DNA of 64,000 bases from Siphonodentalium dalli (Eukaryota; Mollusca; Scaphopoda; Gadilida; Siphonodentaliidae), in the NCBI GenBank assembly GCA_032622095.1, contig CP136069.1:89817878-89881877 (forward strand), read 5' to 3'. Position 1 is the first letter of the stretch. Each line of letters begins with the position of its first letter. This document shows positions 1-13,093 of this stretch, in pieces. The notes below the pieces were generated by a model, which saw only the letters and a program-made list of their open reading frames with translations, had not been told where the DNA came from and ran no database searches. The position numbers and the translations under genes are program-made.

Positions 1-360
1 CCAATTTTACTTAAATTGCGGCGAAAATCACAAGAAAATTAAGCTAATATTATAACAGACAGTGTGTGCACTCATTGATTTATTAGCGCGACAAGACAGT
101 TTACTTAAGACAGATTGCTTTATCTTTAAAATCGGAAATTGCTATTATTAAGCCAGAGTGTGAGGTACTCTTTTAATTTCATTCCATTTCTTTTCTACAA
201 AAATAAACCGCGTGCATGAGCCTGGAGGCAGTGCTGGGTTTATCTCGTAAGTGTATGTTCATACAGTCGCAAATTTGTCAGGCATATATTTGTAAGCATT
301 TCGGTATATAGTCTAGTCGTTGAAGCATTCGACCTAGAACAAATAGCTGACAAGCTGATT

Positions 361-660
361 TTGATTCCAAAACCCGCTAAAATCCGCCTTGGGGGAAATT
401 TTCTAGAGCTCTTTGAAAAATTGTCCGTTCCTGATGGAATATACACTTTAATGGCATTTAATTATAGATATGGCAGAAACATGCAACAAAAACAGATTAT
501 TATTGTTGTCACGACTGACATATGTCATTTTGTGTACCATTCGATTGTCAGAATCCAAAATGGCGAACAAAATGGCGACGGACGTGGTAAAATTGGGCAA
601 TTTCGCTAAATTTCACCGGATCGTTTTCATTTTTACGAAAACTATTGGTTTAAATAGACA
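361..660 (+). repeat. Diverged dispersed repeat, left inverted copy
   Basis: This stretch is similar, in opposite orientation, to 2745-3070. Both share a block reading agaaacatgcaacaaaaac or acctgcaacaaaaacgc, then an aaaatggc block, then a 'cgctaaatttcac' block. A further partial copy of the tail (gtaaaattgggcaattttcgct) is at about 905-1010, so there is also a loose period of roughly 350 bp within 555-1110. No long ORF supports coding. It could be an old non-autonomous element with the minisatellite lying inside it. Confidence 0.5.
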
Positions 661-1359
661 TTTATGCAACATATAACATGTTAAATCATTATTCGATAAT
701 TCTGAGCCATATCATGATGATTTGGCTCTTCGTGTCCCTCAAATTAGAAATAGATGTACTAAATTTCGAAGAATATCCGGAATCGAACACTCCAGTGTAC
801 TGAATACTAATGTCAGATATGAACCACTAATGCCCATTTTAGCAAAAATAAGGGTATCACTTTCCACAATATGGACAGAATGGCCACCGAAAGCTGCCCA
901 GCCGAAAGTTGTAAAATTGGGCAATTTTCGCTAAATGTCACTAAACTGTTTCCATTTAGACGACGACGACTATTAGCATAAATAGCTAGTTGCACCACCA
1001 TACATTATGTCCAATCATAACCCGATAATATTGAGCTATATATACCGAGGATTTGTCCCTTCGGTGTCTCAAAATGGCGGCGAAAATGGCGTCGAAAGTA
1101 AAAAAAATTAACTCTTCTCATATCGAATATAATTTATAGCCAATAGTCTTATATGCCATAGATTAGTGTCCAAAGCAAACATACTATACTATCCAAATAC
1201 ATCAAATGAGTGCCAAAAACCAATTGACGAGTGTCTCAAAACATATAAAGGGCTTAAAACTACGCAACGGTTATCTCAAAGTACCATATTAATAGTATTC
1301 TAAACAAACCGACGAGTGTCCCAGTCCATAGCACTGACGTCCCAAAATTAGCCCTTTGT

Positions 1360-2520
1360 ATGGTTTGGATTACCCGCTGGGTAGTTTGTGACACCCGTTG
1401 TATGGTTTTGGACGCAAATTGGGAGGTTTGGGACACCAACTGGGTGATTTGGGACACTCGCTATGGATTCGGGACATCAGTTGGGTGGACTTGGGACACT
1501 GATTGATCGATTGGGTAACTGATTGGGCCTTTTGTGACACTAGTTGAATGGGTTGAGACGACAGTTGGGTGGTTTTGGATACATGTTATATGACATAGGT
1601 ACACTATCCTGATGGCTTGGGACACCCGTTCTGTAGCATGAGGTACATATTGAATGCCTATTTGACACTATTTATGTTGTTTCGGACAACCGCTGAATGG
1701 TTTGCGACACACATTGTGTACCTCGTTGGATGGTTTGACACACTCGTTGTGTGCTCGTTGTATGGCTTTGAGCACTCATTTGATGGGTTAGGGCACTTAT
1801 TGGGTAGTTTGAGACATAGGTTGGATGGTTTGGGACGTCAATTTGGTATTTTTGGGATACTCACTGTGGATTTGGGACACTAATTGGTCGATTTGGGTCC
1901 TTTGGGACACTAGTTGAATGGATAGAGATATAGAGATGACAGTTCTGTGGTTTTTGGACAACTGTTGTATGACATATGACACTAATCGGATGGCTTGGGA
2001 CACTAGTTGTGTGGCATGAGGTACATATTTATACTTTTATGTGGTTTCGAACACCAGCTTGGTTTGTGACACTCATTGGGTAGTTTGAGGCGTTATATTG
2101 TTTGGGACACAACCTGTGTTGTTTGGAACATCAGTTGCATAGTTTGTGACACTACCAGTATTGTTTGGAACATTCGTGAATAGGTTGGGTCACTAATTGG
2201 GTGGATTTAGACACTCATTGTGTGGTTTGGTATACTTCATTCATTGGTAGGTTGGGACACAAGATGCATGGTTTGGGGTACTATCTCTCTGGGTTTGGAT
2301 ACAGTTGCATATGGTTTTGGGCACTACCTGGCTGGTTTAGGAAACTCGTTGGGTGGATTGGGACACCTTTTCGATGGTTTGGGACAACATTTGGATTTGG
2401 GGCTCCCATCGTATGGATTGGGATGTTGGTTTTGGATACTAGGTGGGTGGTTTGTAACCATGTATATGGTTTGGTACACTCGTTATGTGGTTTGAGACCC
2501 TCATTTGTATTCTGAGACTA
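1360..2520. repeat. Degenerate 21-bp-period minisatellite
   Basis: The core 'ggtttgggacactngttg' recurs tens of times with many substitutions. The dominant period is about 21 bp, so both strands stay open for short distances. The reverse strand reads as a degenerate seven-residue repeat like VSQTTQL, and the forward strand as GLGHxxD-like units. Unit-to-unit divergence is high, so the array is old. The ORFs in it are products of the period and are not called as genes. Confidence 0.85.
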
Positions 2521-2744
2521 ATTGGCGGCTTTGGAAACTCATATGACGGCATATATCACCACTTATTGGCTATAGATTTATTCGATATTTGAAGATTTAG
2601 TGAAAAAGTAACATATAGAAAAACTTCAATTGTTTACTTCCGACCGTCATGTTGTCGTCAATTTGAACCTTTTTGAACACCGAATTGTCAAATTAAAGGG
2701 ATGGGCTTACTATTATCGGATTAGAATTGGACATCATGCATGCG

Positions 2745-3070
2745 GGCACAACTAACCATTTACGCCTATAGTTTTCGTATAAATGGTAAATATCTCGTGA
2801 AATTTAGCGTAAAAAGAACATTTTACTACTTCCGGTTGCCATTTTGGATTTTGCAGTCAAATTATGCTTTAAATGACAGGCATATGCCATGGCAACAAGA
2901 ATAGTGCGTTTTTGTTGCAGGTTTCTGTCACGTTTATAAATTGAGACGACCTCGAAGTGGGCGGCATATACTCCAGGAAATTTTTTAATGGTGGTCATCA
3001 TGGCCACCATATTTCCTGGTACATACACGGACATCTTAAGTTTAATCCCACGGGAAGCACATTGACCGAT
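2745..3070 (-). repeat. Diverged dispersed repeat, right inverted copy
   Basis: This is the reverse-strand partner of 361-660, with the same order of blocks when read on the minus strand. Together the two enclose the minisatellite. Short aaaatggcggc-type motifs link it to the degenerate repeats at 60440-61790. Confidence 0.5.
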
Positions 3071-4455
3071 CTGGTTCCCGGACTAAAATTTTCAACATTT
3101 CTTACATGTTTTATTTTGCATTTTTAACTAAAAATAATGACTGTTTATTAACAAAGTTACAATTTTCACCATTTTTTGTTTACATATTCATATCTTTTGA
3201 CCCAAAATTGACGACTTTCCCATCCTGGGATTCAAGGGGATTTTGTAAAAAAAATACCATGCAAACTTGTCAGTGTATGGAGATATCTCGTGGTTTCTTA
3301 TAAATTTAGATGCTCCATCATATTTGACATACGATTTTCTAAGCCATTGTTCCGCTTATCGGGTGAATAATAAATGGTGGATACCGTAATTCGTAACGCA
3401 GTTAGGCAAGTTTGGAGTTCGGGGTGATACCCGGGAATATTTTAAAGGGCTATCAGCCCTCTTCTACAACCCACTTTTGGATGCTGTAATTCCGATGAAG
3501 AGCGTTTGTATGGTTTGTAAGTATATTACTATCTGCCCATGCACAGTAGGTGTTTGGCCACTGTGCATGGGGTTGATGCCACCGCAGCAAGAAGCAAAGC
3601 CACCCATTCCGAACCTGGACCGGCGATGAAGACTTACCTTGTTTTCTTTTATGAATTTTGTGTGTTGATATATACATGTATGGTTATGAATGGTTGTATT
3701 TAGTGTCCTATGTTGTGCTTGCATGGACTCCAGTTACCTTAGTCTGTATACCGGGATTGTACTACGGGCTCAACGCTAGGAAGAGGGTGCAATGCCATCC
3801 GGTTGACTAGAGGTTGGTTGGGGCTCCTCAACTATTGATGGTGCAATGCCCGCCTTTTACTCCTGTGTGAGTGTCAGAACCCATTGACCTGGTTGTGTAT
3901 TACGATAGCGTAACGCAGTTATCATGCACAAAGACTATAGATATCCACAAACATTCAAAACTATGCAGATGATAATAGCTAAAGTAAGTGAACAACACCG
4001 TTTGACACTTCGTTGAAAGCCCATATGATGGTGAACATCCATATCAAATTTCATCAACATACCCCCAACCATACTCTCCAAATTGGAACATACTCTCCAA
4101 ATTGGTTCCAATGCCGTGTGTACGGGGATGGGCGGATTGGTGAAGTTGTGGCTACTTGGGCCATAGACATTTCACAAATGGAGCATGCGATTACTGGTCA
4201 AATTGGGCGCTACTTCACTGACCATCATGCATACACTACATGTTGTATTAGATGTCTGAATCGAGCGTCCAATTAACTTTTTCGTTTTTCTCGGTAACAC
4301 CCCTATACTCTTCAGATTGTTCCCCCAATAGTAAGTGTCGTGTGCTATAGTGGGTGAATGATCGTCAAATTGAGCCAGAGTCGACATATCAGATAAAAAT
4401 ATGCTGTTACTATTTCACCGGGCCAGCTCTATATATTCCCAGACGATATAGTCAG

Positions 4456-4575
4456 ATTGATAAGTTGATTAATCAAGATAGCTAAGTTGATTAATTAAGA
4501 TAGCTAAGTTCATTAATGAAGATAGCTAAGTTGATTAATTAAGATACCTAAGTTGATTAATCAAGATAGTAAATA
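4456..4575. repeat. 22-bp minisatellite (copy A)
   Basis: About five units of gatagctaagttgattaatt-type sequence follow each other with a 22-bp period. The same array is at about 13094-13214 in copy B, with a few unit-level substitutions. Confidence 0.85.
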
Positions 4576-4710
4576 AAGTTGTGTGGCGGTTCTACGCTGC
4601 CGTAAATTCCTGGGTGTGGTGCCATAAATATAACATTTTATTTGACACATTCGTCTCTAAATAGTTTGAGAATTATAGAAGATCTCTTTGGCGATCGTAG
4701 TAATTAGACT

Positions 4711-4791
4711 CAAATATATATAAGAGAATGCACTGGCACAGCATATTTAATGCTGCCCCAGCGCAGCTCCCGTAATGAAAGGGTTAATGAT
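4711..4791. mobile_element. Right half of double-hairpin TTAA-type MITE (copy A)
   Basis: The stretch runs from 'tataagagaatgcactggcac' through 'taatgctgccccagcgc' to 'gaaagggttaa'. It matches the right halves at 49790-49862 and 58560-58628. The terminal GAAAGGG followed by TTAA suggests a piggyBac-type end and TTAA target. The left half is missing here. Confidence 0.7.
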
Positions 4792-5294
4792 ATATAGCCT
4801 ATGTTTTTGAAACAGCTATAGATTTGTTTAATCAATGGGACAACACCACACAATTATAGCAGGATCAGTTGACAAGGGGTGGTTTCGATCAGTTCGAATT
4901 GATTTTGGAACGACCCTCTCTATGTTGGATGTTAGCCAGAAACCATGTTAGGTGTTAAACTAAAGTTTGCCACAAAACCAGCTGTCGATGATTATCAACA
5001 ATCTCAGTTATAAAATTGCGGGTTCAGTGAAAAGGGTAGGAGAAATAGTAGTTTTGGATATAATTATTGCCAAGTTATAACGAGCTTCGACTGCCATGTC
5101 ACTCAATTTAGCAATGTTGCGGGCGCTTATTTGTGCCAGTTCTCGTCTATTCAGTAACAACTTGATGGAATGTAGGTATATAGTATGCCTGATTGTAACC
5201 TTGATTTTCTACGTATACGGCGTGGGATAATTTCGCGAAAAATGCAACTATTGGGAACGAACCCCAAATGCATTAATGAAGGAAACGCCCATCA

Positions 5295-5543
5295 CTAAAC
5301 CATAGTTATGACTCCCACCCAATCAACACATGACCGAAGAGATGATACGGCTGCGTTCACACCGGTGGCAAAATTGCCCGACAAAGTTGCACGAAGTTTA
5401 TGGATTGTTGATCTCTCTTTGAGTGCACGAAGGCCAGTGGCAATGACATGATTCATTAACGCTCCCAAATCCTTTGCTTCGGGGGTAAACACTATTTGAT
5501 TCGAGTTGAGCGGATGAGATATGTGCTCTGTAGGGTTTACCAA
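5295..5543 (-). other. Conserved-looking 82-codon open frame of unknown nature (copy A)
   Basis: An open frame on the minus strand is kept in both copies of the duplication (13933-14184 in B). The segment around 5480-5510 (cttcgggggtaaacactatt, then gattcgagt) is also related to the inverted pair at 46440-46480 and 46740-46780, which share a 'gattcgagtcgag' core. In one forward frame all of these read like FGGKxYLIRVE. I cannot tell whether either strand was ever coding. No family is recognised, so this is treated as a dispersed repeat remnant with possible coding origin. Confidence 0.3.
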
Positions 5544-5959
5544 AGGATTTAGTCATGCAAAGAGTAAAATTCAAGATGGCTGACGACGGCCATGCTTTTC
5601 ATCGTCCAAATGGTTCAAATTTGATAGCTCCCATCTAGAGTTGATCCTAAACATGCTTGTAAATTTTCAAAACATTTCTCCGATAAATGCGGGCTGCAAT
5701 GTGTGCCAATGGATTCAAATTTGAAATCAAAGATGGCTGCTGGCAGTGCTGGCGGCCATGTTTTTAACGAATTTCGGGGAATAAATTATGGCTCCCATCT
5801 GGAGGTCACCCCGAAGATGAAGTTTGGTGACGATCTTTTTAAAATACAATTTAGGTTTTTAGTTTATAATTTCTAGCACTTGTTTGCTTTTTGTTAATTT
5901 AAACAAATGCTTATTATTTTTATATGGTACTTTTAGTCGTTTGTTTTGTTTATATATAT

Positions 5960-6295
5960 TACTAGCAGGTTAGCCCGCCACTGGCGGCAATCGTCAGAAA
6001 CATGACAATTTAAAAAAAAATTAATTAATTTTTTTAATTAATTAATTTTTTTGTTTTTCAATGAGTTAATGATGAGCCCGACGTTGTCCGGGCTATTCAA
6101 AAACCAAATTTCAAGTCGATAGCTCCACCCGTTTCCGAGATCTGGTCTGCGCATGCGCGATGCTGGCGTCGCACGGACTCGGCGACCCGATAAAATTTTA
6201 CCTTTAGATAGGAAGTTTGGTCCCGATCGGTCAACCCGTACACATATATATACGGAAGTCTCAAAATATATATTAAGATAGATTTTGTTTGTCAA
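5960..6295. repeat. Probable short retroposon-like repeat (copy A)
   Basis: The block starts near 'tatatatattactagcagg', has a GC-rich middle (ccgagatctggtctgcgcat) and ends in a tatatattaagatagat tail. This architecture resembles truncated non-LTR or SINE 3' portions, but I see no coding or tRNA-like boxes. Copy B (14600-14955) has an extra 17 bp (ttttcgattctatgaag) and a longer A-run, which is typical of homopolymer-length variation. Confidence 0.35.
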
Positions 6296-6861
6296 AAAGT
6301 GCATGTCCTTTGAAATTTACAAACCACGATTAATATAATAAGAATAAAATAGCAAGATCAAAATTAGAATATTGAGTTATATAACAAGTAAAATGTATAA
6401 GAATAAAATTTACAAAAATAAACATAAAATATTATTATATATGAAAAGGTAAACTATATAAGCATACAATTGCAGATGAAAATTAAAGTATTCAATTGAA
6501 ATTAAAAGATTAAATTAAGAAATTGAATAGTAAATTAGAATTATGACGCTTTTATCCTCCATAAATATGAACATAGTTGTGCGGACATGCCAACCTTTGT
6601 TTAAACAATTACCTCAGCAACAGTTCACAGTACATAGACTACAAAGGTATGGCATCTAAATATTCAAAATTTTAAATGAAGTCCATCAGGGCTCAATATT
6701 GGGGCCGAATTTATTTCTAATCAACGTAAACGGTATATAAAAAGCAACAACCCACAATCTACTTTCATTGAATGCGTTTATTCTCTGATCAAAAGTTATT
6801 GAAAGATACAAGTAGAAGATTATAGACATATTATGTACTTGTTCTGGTGCATGAACTGATC

Positions 6862-7180
6862 AGTTAGTATCCAGGTGATATGCCAACTGGATGAATGTAG
6901 CATTATACTGCCATTGCCGAAAATCTGAAGCATATCGACCGTACCACTCCATAGAAAACATCGTCTGAACTACGCTCAATTGTAAATATTTACTACTCGA
7001 TTCGGGACGCATCTATCAGCGACAAACTAGCGAAAACGATATCGCCATCGAGAGTCACTGCATTTAATTAATATACAAGAATTACGGTGTGTGTTGAAAA
7101 TTTGGATATACTATTTGTAAAAATTACTACTTTGAACCGTAGTAGTAGAGTCGTTTCCCTACTCCACACAGTTAACACGA
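6862..7180 (+). repeat. Dispersed repeat family X (copy A)
   Basis: The block contains 'accactccatagaaaacatc', 'gtctgaactacgc', 'gattcgggacgcatctatc' and 'gagagtcactgcatttaatt'. Related copies lie at 15529-15845 (+), 34845-35157 (+), 27318-27510 (-, partial) and 59001-59290 (-). There is no open frame. It is probably a non-autonomous transposable element, but its termini are not resolved. Confidence 0.75.
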
Positions 7181-8659
7181 CCAGAACCCCATGGATATAG
7201 ATTTGTTACTTTTCGGCACCCTTATAATTTTCGATTTTATAGCGAAATTATCGTTGAAGGCCATTCAAAACACGTGTATTCACGAGACTTAATGCTATTG
7301 TCTTTAAACCATATACCTGCTAAAATATTGCAGCAATGACACCCAATCAAGCATGGGTATGTTCGCCCTAACATGTGGATCCCACGTCCGACACGTCAGA
7401 TGCGAATTTTGTAATGTCCCCATCAATAGTTATCTTCGAACTCACGTTCCCATGAACCGGCCACGGGAGCACATGTACCACATAACAGCAGCGGTAGACA
7501 CAGCGGAAGGGAGCGGACCGTCACCATGGAGAGGTCAAAACGATTCACAACATCAATCAATTTTTTTAGCCATCAACCGCCCATTCTGTTCCTCACAATA
7601 AAGTATCAACATTGATACCCAAACAACATACATTGATACCCAAACAACATACAAAGGCAACCTGATCATCCCGTTTTCAATGAAACGCAGACATACATAT
7701 GACACATAAACACACCCGGCACAATCATGGCGAAATTGTCCGCAGTGCAATTCCATGAATTTGAAATCAATTGTGGTGATTACATACTGGTATCACAATC
7801 TTCACTGGAATGAAAAAATGTATGACATGCCCACCGGTACCGAATGCGCATAAACATTTGAAGGATGTCCTCACATACCTGCCGATCACGCTTCGACAAG
7901 CATTGTACAATCTTCGAAAGATAGTGAAGCTGAGGCTAGGCTTCGCCCCACCAAAGTTCGAGTGATTCACGCCACACACCGCCAAGGCATATGCAACCAC
8001 CAAACCATAGACACGTCACCAATTGCAGGACCCGTAAATCGGAACGGAAACGAACACCGTACTAATATAGCATGAACTATCGAATCAACAAACAATGACC
8101 TTCGCATCGAAGAAACTGTATGAGAAACATTTCTGATAGCACACCTACTTTAAACATATTTTATTCGTATATAAATATACAAAAGGGATCGGGGCACAAG
8201 TTATTTCAACTTAGGTAGTCCCTCTCCCGTACAAAATTGACAATACATTGTTATAAGATGACAAAAAGGCGATAACAGAAACGTTTGTACATGGTGAGAA
8301 AACAATTTGAATTTGCATTATGTCGAATAACATCTTTCAGCGTATGTTTATGGATTACCAATTAGAACGAGCATAAATATGTGCATGTCTATATCTATTG
8401 TGATATTTAAGGAAGATGTAAATATAGATTTCAAGGCTATGTATGTATCAAACATTTGACTGTAAGGTTAAGCTAAATTTGTATAGTAGTGAATTTGGCG
8501 ATTCGCCAGATGACGCCCTTGACAGTTACGCTGGAAGAAATTATCGATGTGTATACAAATGGTGCGTGGATGTGGCAATCCGAATGAGGGAGGGGTGTCT
8601 AGCAATGTTTGTATTTGGTGTATATTGAGCGATTTGTGGTTGACATTGGATTGTGGCTA

Positions 8660-9114
8660 TATATCAACGCAGCCAGACGTTCATGAATCGAAGCGTTTTG
8701 TCGCAGCAATATACTGTTGCACTATTTGGAAAAACCTTATATTCTCCGGAATTGAGATATACGATATCCCGAAAAGAAACTGATCGATGTCGGTTATAAT
8801 GAAGCGTTCGCGGTTTAACTTATCGTCAAGTTCCAACCGTTCATTTTGATATAAAGGGCACATAAAAAAGAAATGGTATGCATCTTCCAAAGGGAAGATA
8901 GCACACCTGATTGATCTAGACAAGAAAAAGTTAATTCTAAGACATATTCTGAGTCCAGCTCTGTTATTAGAGGCTCATAGCAATTATGACAAGGTGTACA
9001 TGCATATCCAATGCTGAGGCATATGTCAGCTACCAGACGTGTGCGTCTACATTGCAAGCACGTTTGGCCAAACTCGATCAACGTGTGTGCTCTTGATACA
9101 ATCATAGTTGCCAT
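8660..9114 (-). pseudogene. LINE zinc-finger tail fragment (copy A)
   Basis: The minus strand encodes a degenerate C-terminal region of a non-LTR retrotransposon. A peptide around 8820-8900 reads EDAYHFFFMCPLYQNER, the H...C half of a zf-RVT-type finger, and is followed by a hydrophobic helix and a stop. The upstream part of the finger is less clear and seems frameshifted. Positions 8852-8855 (TAAA) are the intact counterpart of the target site used by the insertion in copy B. No reverse transcriptase core lies next to it, so it is a short relic. Confidence 0.65.
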
Positions 9115-9615
9115 AAGGTGTCCATGTTCAAGTTACCATTGATCCACACATGCAGGGACGTCCGTAACACAACAGGTTTAATTATTGAACATTTCCTCTG
9201 GATGATTTGACCATGCACCTGTCCTTATTAGCACCTTCCCTTATTGCGTTATATTTACACTTTAGGTAACTATATAGCTATTGTTGGATGTCATGTACTA
9301 ATACGGTGTTAATTGGTGAACATTGGTCGCTGATTGGTCGTAAATATCCTCTAATAATTATTTGATTGACAGCTGTGGAAAGGTCCATTAATCATGTCGA
9401 TGGCGGTCGCACTGCGCAAAGCTTTCTTTGCCATCGGATTATTGTTTAAACGTTTTGCTGCAAGTCGGCCCGATATCTCTGAACACGTGGCTTTGGCCTC
9501 GTAAAATCACATTACTTTCACGCCAAGTCCATATCAATAGCAATACCATAGTAACACACGTTATAAGTTACACATACGATGTAGCTGAACCTGGCTAATT
9601 GTCTCCCTGTCTGTG

Positions 9616-11100
9616 TAAGATAAGATAAGATAAGTTTATTGACAATTACACCCACACGGGGCCGATGTCACAACATAAATAACAATAAATATATATATGA
9701 TACACAATTGTAATCAGAATTAAAATGGAAAAAAATTCATGTTTGTTGTTGAAAATCTGGTGTTTCAGACCTTTTGTGGAAAAAGAGACGGACCATGTTA
9801 CAGATGATATTGCACGTTTCTGTTTTGTCATTTCGCAGTATGAAAATGAATTTTTGGGCATCAGTCATATTAATAAACTTGTGATTTACTTTATTTATTT
9901 CGTCAAAGAAACGGAGACGAATGCTTTTGTAAATAGGACATTTTAAAATAAAATGTTCCTCGGTTTCCGTTTCCAATCCACACTTTCTGCATATTCTCTT
10001 GTCTACAGGAATCTTCGGTTGTTTATGGCGACTTTTTCAATTTATAGAGTATGATTGCTAATCCGCAATTTGCTGAAGATCTTTCTTACTTCGATATTTT
10101 TTACTATGTCCAAATATGGCTCCAATCGGTAATCACTTATTATTTCTCTATACACCCTCAATTTGTTCTTACCTGATGGTTTTTCATCGTTATATATATC
10201 TCTTCTGACACACGACACATGGTCAACCTTGAAACTATCACAAATAGTGTGTTGAATTTTCTTCAAATACTGATCAGTTTTATCAATAATTTCCGTGAGT
10301 TTTGGAATGTCAAAGTTAAAGGACCATTTATTTGGGATTATGCGGTCATCGGACATTGTGGCTGATTTATGAACGAGGGAATGTTTTTCTGCAGTCGATA
10401 TTTTTAACGCATATTTAGTAGCACGAGATAATGCTTCATAAACAACGTGGTATCTACCAAGCTCAGCACGTACCGCGTGATTTGATGCTTTCCTATTTAC
10501 TCCAAGTGCTCGTTTGCAAAAATTGAGATGAGACGATTCACATGGCGCAGTATCTATATTGTTGAGGTTGATATTAGAGGCCCCATATTTCGCAACCATA
10601 TAGTGTAATGGGTTTAATGAGTTTATCATACAGTTTGATCCACAAATTAATTGAGAATATATCGTGTTGTTGTAGTGACCTAACAAGCGAATAGAGTGCC
10701 TTCATGCCCTTGTTGCTTACTTCATTTTGTGCTTTTCTCAATGACCCATTAGCACAGAATCTAATGCCTAAATATGTGTACTCATCAACAAGTGTAATGG
10801 GAAGATTGCCAATCTTGAACGAGGGAAATTTTAGAGTTTTACTTTTTCGAAATACCATGCATTTACTTTTTTCAGTATTAACTGCAAGGTTGTTGTTATT
10901 TACATATACTTGTAAATTATTCAGGCAGGTTTGTAAGCCGTCCTGTGAGTCAGATAATAAGATAAGGTCATCGGCAAAAAGAAGATGATTGATGGCGGTG
11001 TTCCCAATATTCACAGGCGAGCATGTCTGATCAAAAATTTCCGATATGTCATCTATAAAAATATTAAATAGTGTATGATTGTATGTATGGAGGTCTTCCT
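9616..11100 (-). pseudogene. 5'-truncated non-LTR retrotransposon (LINE) ORF2 (copy A)
   Basis: Read on the minus strand, this is the second half of a reverse transcriptase followed by a zinc finger. LFNIFIDDI (near 11060) is the motif before the active site. The catalytic FADDLILLSDS follows at about 10970, then LAVNTEKSKCMVFRKS and YTYLGIRF. Further on come the connection/thumb region and, at about 9960-10015, RICRKCG...EEHFILKCP, a C-C-H-C zf-RVT finger. The 3' end is a (TTATC)n tail at 9616-9635 beyond an aataaac signal. There is no endonuclease or ORF1, so it is strongly 5' truncated. An extra C near 10583 shifts the frame, and another break separates the thumb from the finger, so it is inactive. 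It is likely a CR1/Jockey/L2-grade clade; the clade is not resolved. Confidence 0.9.
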
Positions 11101-11461
11101 AACTCATTCTTATCTTATTTTCGTTCGAGCAACGTTGGCGGTCGCGTGACACTGCAGAAATACCACACACATATATATACAAATTAAAGTAAAAAAAAAA
11201 AGAAAGCCCACCCACTCTCGATAAAACATTTCATGAATTACGAAAAATGCATCTTTTTATGAAGAAATTGTCCAAGTATTATGTGACCGTTACCCCGAAA
11301 ATGATGAATATGACAACCGATACTGCCCAGTCTGCACTGCATGATTGAAATGTCGGTTATTCCTTCAAATGAAAATTAAAATAAAACAAATCATCAAAAT
11401 CTCATAACAAAATAATGTATTGTCGTGCCTAAGAGGGATTACACTTTATTTTCGGAGCCAA

Positions 11462-11525
11462 CGGAAAGACAGTCAAACGAGACTACGGACGTCCCGGACA
11501 ACGGGAAGACAGTCAAACGAGACTA
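11462..11525. repeat. 41-bp direct repeat at duplication end
   Basis: The block gaaagacagtcaaacgagac plus 21 more bases occurs one and a half times here and twice at 23292-23370. Homology between copies A and B ends inside this short repeat, so it may mark the recombination point of the duplication. Confidence 0.6.
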
Positions 11526-11886
11526 TGACACCAAACGCAGGTTGTCAACAATTTGTTCTAGGTTCACCTCAAAATCGAATCTCAACGACCAGACTAAAGC
11601 TACAATGTGCCAGAAACCGAGTGCAATATATAATTTTAAAATGCACCTGTGCTACAGCTAACTAATAAAAACCACTAGTTGCGATGCTATTGAAATTTTC
11701 CTGCAAAAAGCATGCAATTAGCTCGCAAGAATCAACCATACAAGTATTTTAAGACAATGTGTTTTTAGCACCGTTACATGTGGAACTATCTAAATATTAC
11801 TTCTCTTGTCGTTAGTAAATATGCATTTTATATGCACGTTGCCGTTCATATACTGGCACCATAGGGTTTTCTATTAGAACATGCCT
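11526..11886. other. 361-bp spacer between duplicated copies
   Basis: This is unique sequence between copies A and B. I see no gene, no TIR and no match to the sequence that precedes copy A or follows copy B. Confidence 0.6.
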
Positions 11887-13093
11887 AAAAAAATACCATG
11901 CAAACTTGTCAGTGTATGGAGATATCTCGTGGTTTCTTATAAATTTAGATGCTCCATCATATTTGACATACGATTTTCTAAGCCATTGTTCCGCTTATCG
12001 GGTGAATAATAAATGGTGGATACCGTAATTCGTAACGCAGTTAGGCAAGTTTGGAGTTCGGGGTGATACCCGGGAATATTTTAAAGGGCTACCAGCCCTC
12101 TTCTACAACCCACTTTTGGATGCTGTAATTCCGATGAAGAGCGTTTGTATGGTTTGTAAGTATATTACTATCTGCCCATGCACAGTAGGTGTTTGGCCAA
12201 TGTGCATGTGGTTGATGCCACCGCAGCAAGAAGCAAAGCCACCCATTCCGAACCTGGACCGGCGATGAAGACTTACCTTGTTTTCTTTTATGAATTTTGT
12301 GTGTTGATATATACATGTATGGTTATGAATGGTTGTATTTAGTGTCCTATGTTGTGCTTGCATGGACTCCAGTTACCTTAGTCTGTATACCGGGATTGTA
12401 CTACGGGCTCAACGCTAGGAAGAGGGTGCAATGCCATCCGGTTGACTAGAGGTTGGTTGGGGCTCCTCAACTATTGATGGTGCAATGCCCGCCTTTTACT
12501 CCTGTGTGAGAGTCAGAACCCATTGACCTGGTTGTGTATTACGATAGCGTAACGCAGTTATCATGCACAAAGACTATAGATATCCACAAACATTCAAAAC
12601 TATGCAGATGATAATAGCTAAAGTAAGTGAACAACACCGTTTGACACTTCGTTGAAAGCCCATATGATGGTGAACATCCATGTCAAATTTCATCAACATA
12701 CCCCCAACCATACTCTCCAAATTGGAACATACTCTCCAAATTTCTTCCAATGCCGTGTGTACGGGGATGGGCGGATTGGTGAAGTTGTGGCTACTTGGGC
12801 CATAGACATTTCACAAATGGAGCATGCGATTACTGGTCACATTGGGCGCTACTTCACTGACCATCATGCATACACTACATGTTGTATTAGATGTCTGAAT
12901 CGAGCGTCCAATTAACTTTTTCGTTTTTCTCGGTAACACCCCTATACTCTTCAGATTGTTCCCCCAATAGTAAGTGTCGTGTGCTATAGTGGGTGAATTA
13001 TCGTCAAATTGAGCCAGAGTCGACATATCAGATAAAAATATGCTGTTACTATTTCACCGGGCCAGCTCTATATATTCCCAGACGCTATAGTCA

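Larger units (their letters stand above)
3247..11525. repeat. Segmental duplication, copy A (8.28 kb)
   Basis: From the A-run before taccatgcaaacttg to ...aaacgagacta, this block is repeated in direct orientation at 11887-23355. In the first kilobase I count about nine single-base differences, so roughly 1% divergence, plus length changes in homopolymers. Homology stops abruptly at both ends and the flanks differ. No terminal repeats or target-site duplication are evident. It contains no convincing host gene; 3430-4440 shows only short ORFs of unclear meaning. Confidence 0.93.

Noticed and set aside
3560-3660. Possible small-RNA gene (acttacc word resembling a snRNA 5' splice-site pairing region)
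   Set aside because: Neither strand matches the rest of U1 or another snRNA that I can recall, and no Sm site or paired arms were found.
7353-7601. 82-codon forward frame kept in both duplicated copies
   Set aside because: Preservation over about 1% divergence is not informative, and the product shows no recognisable motif.
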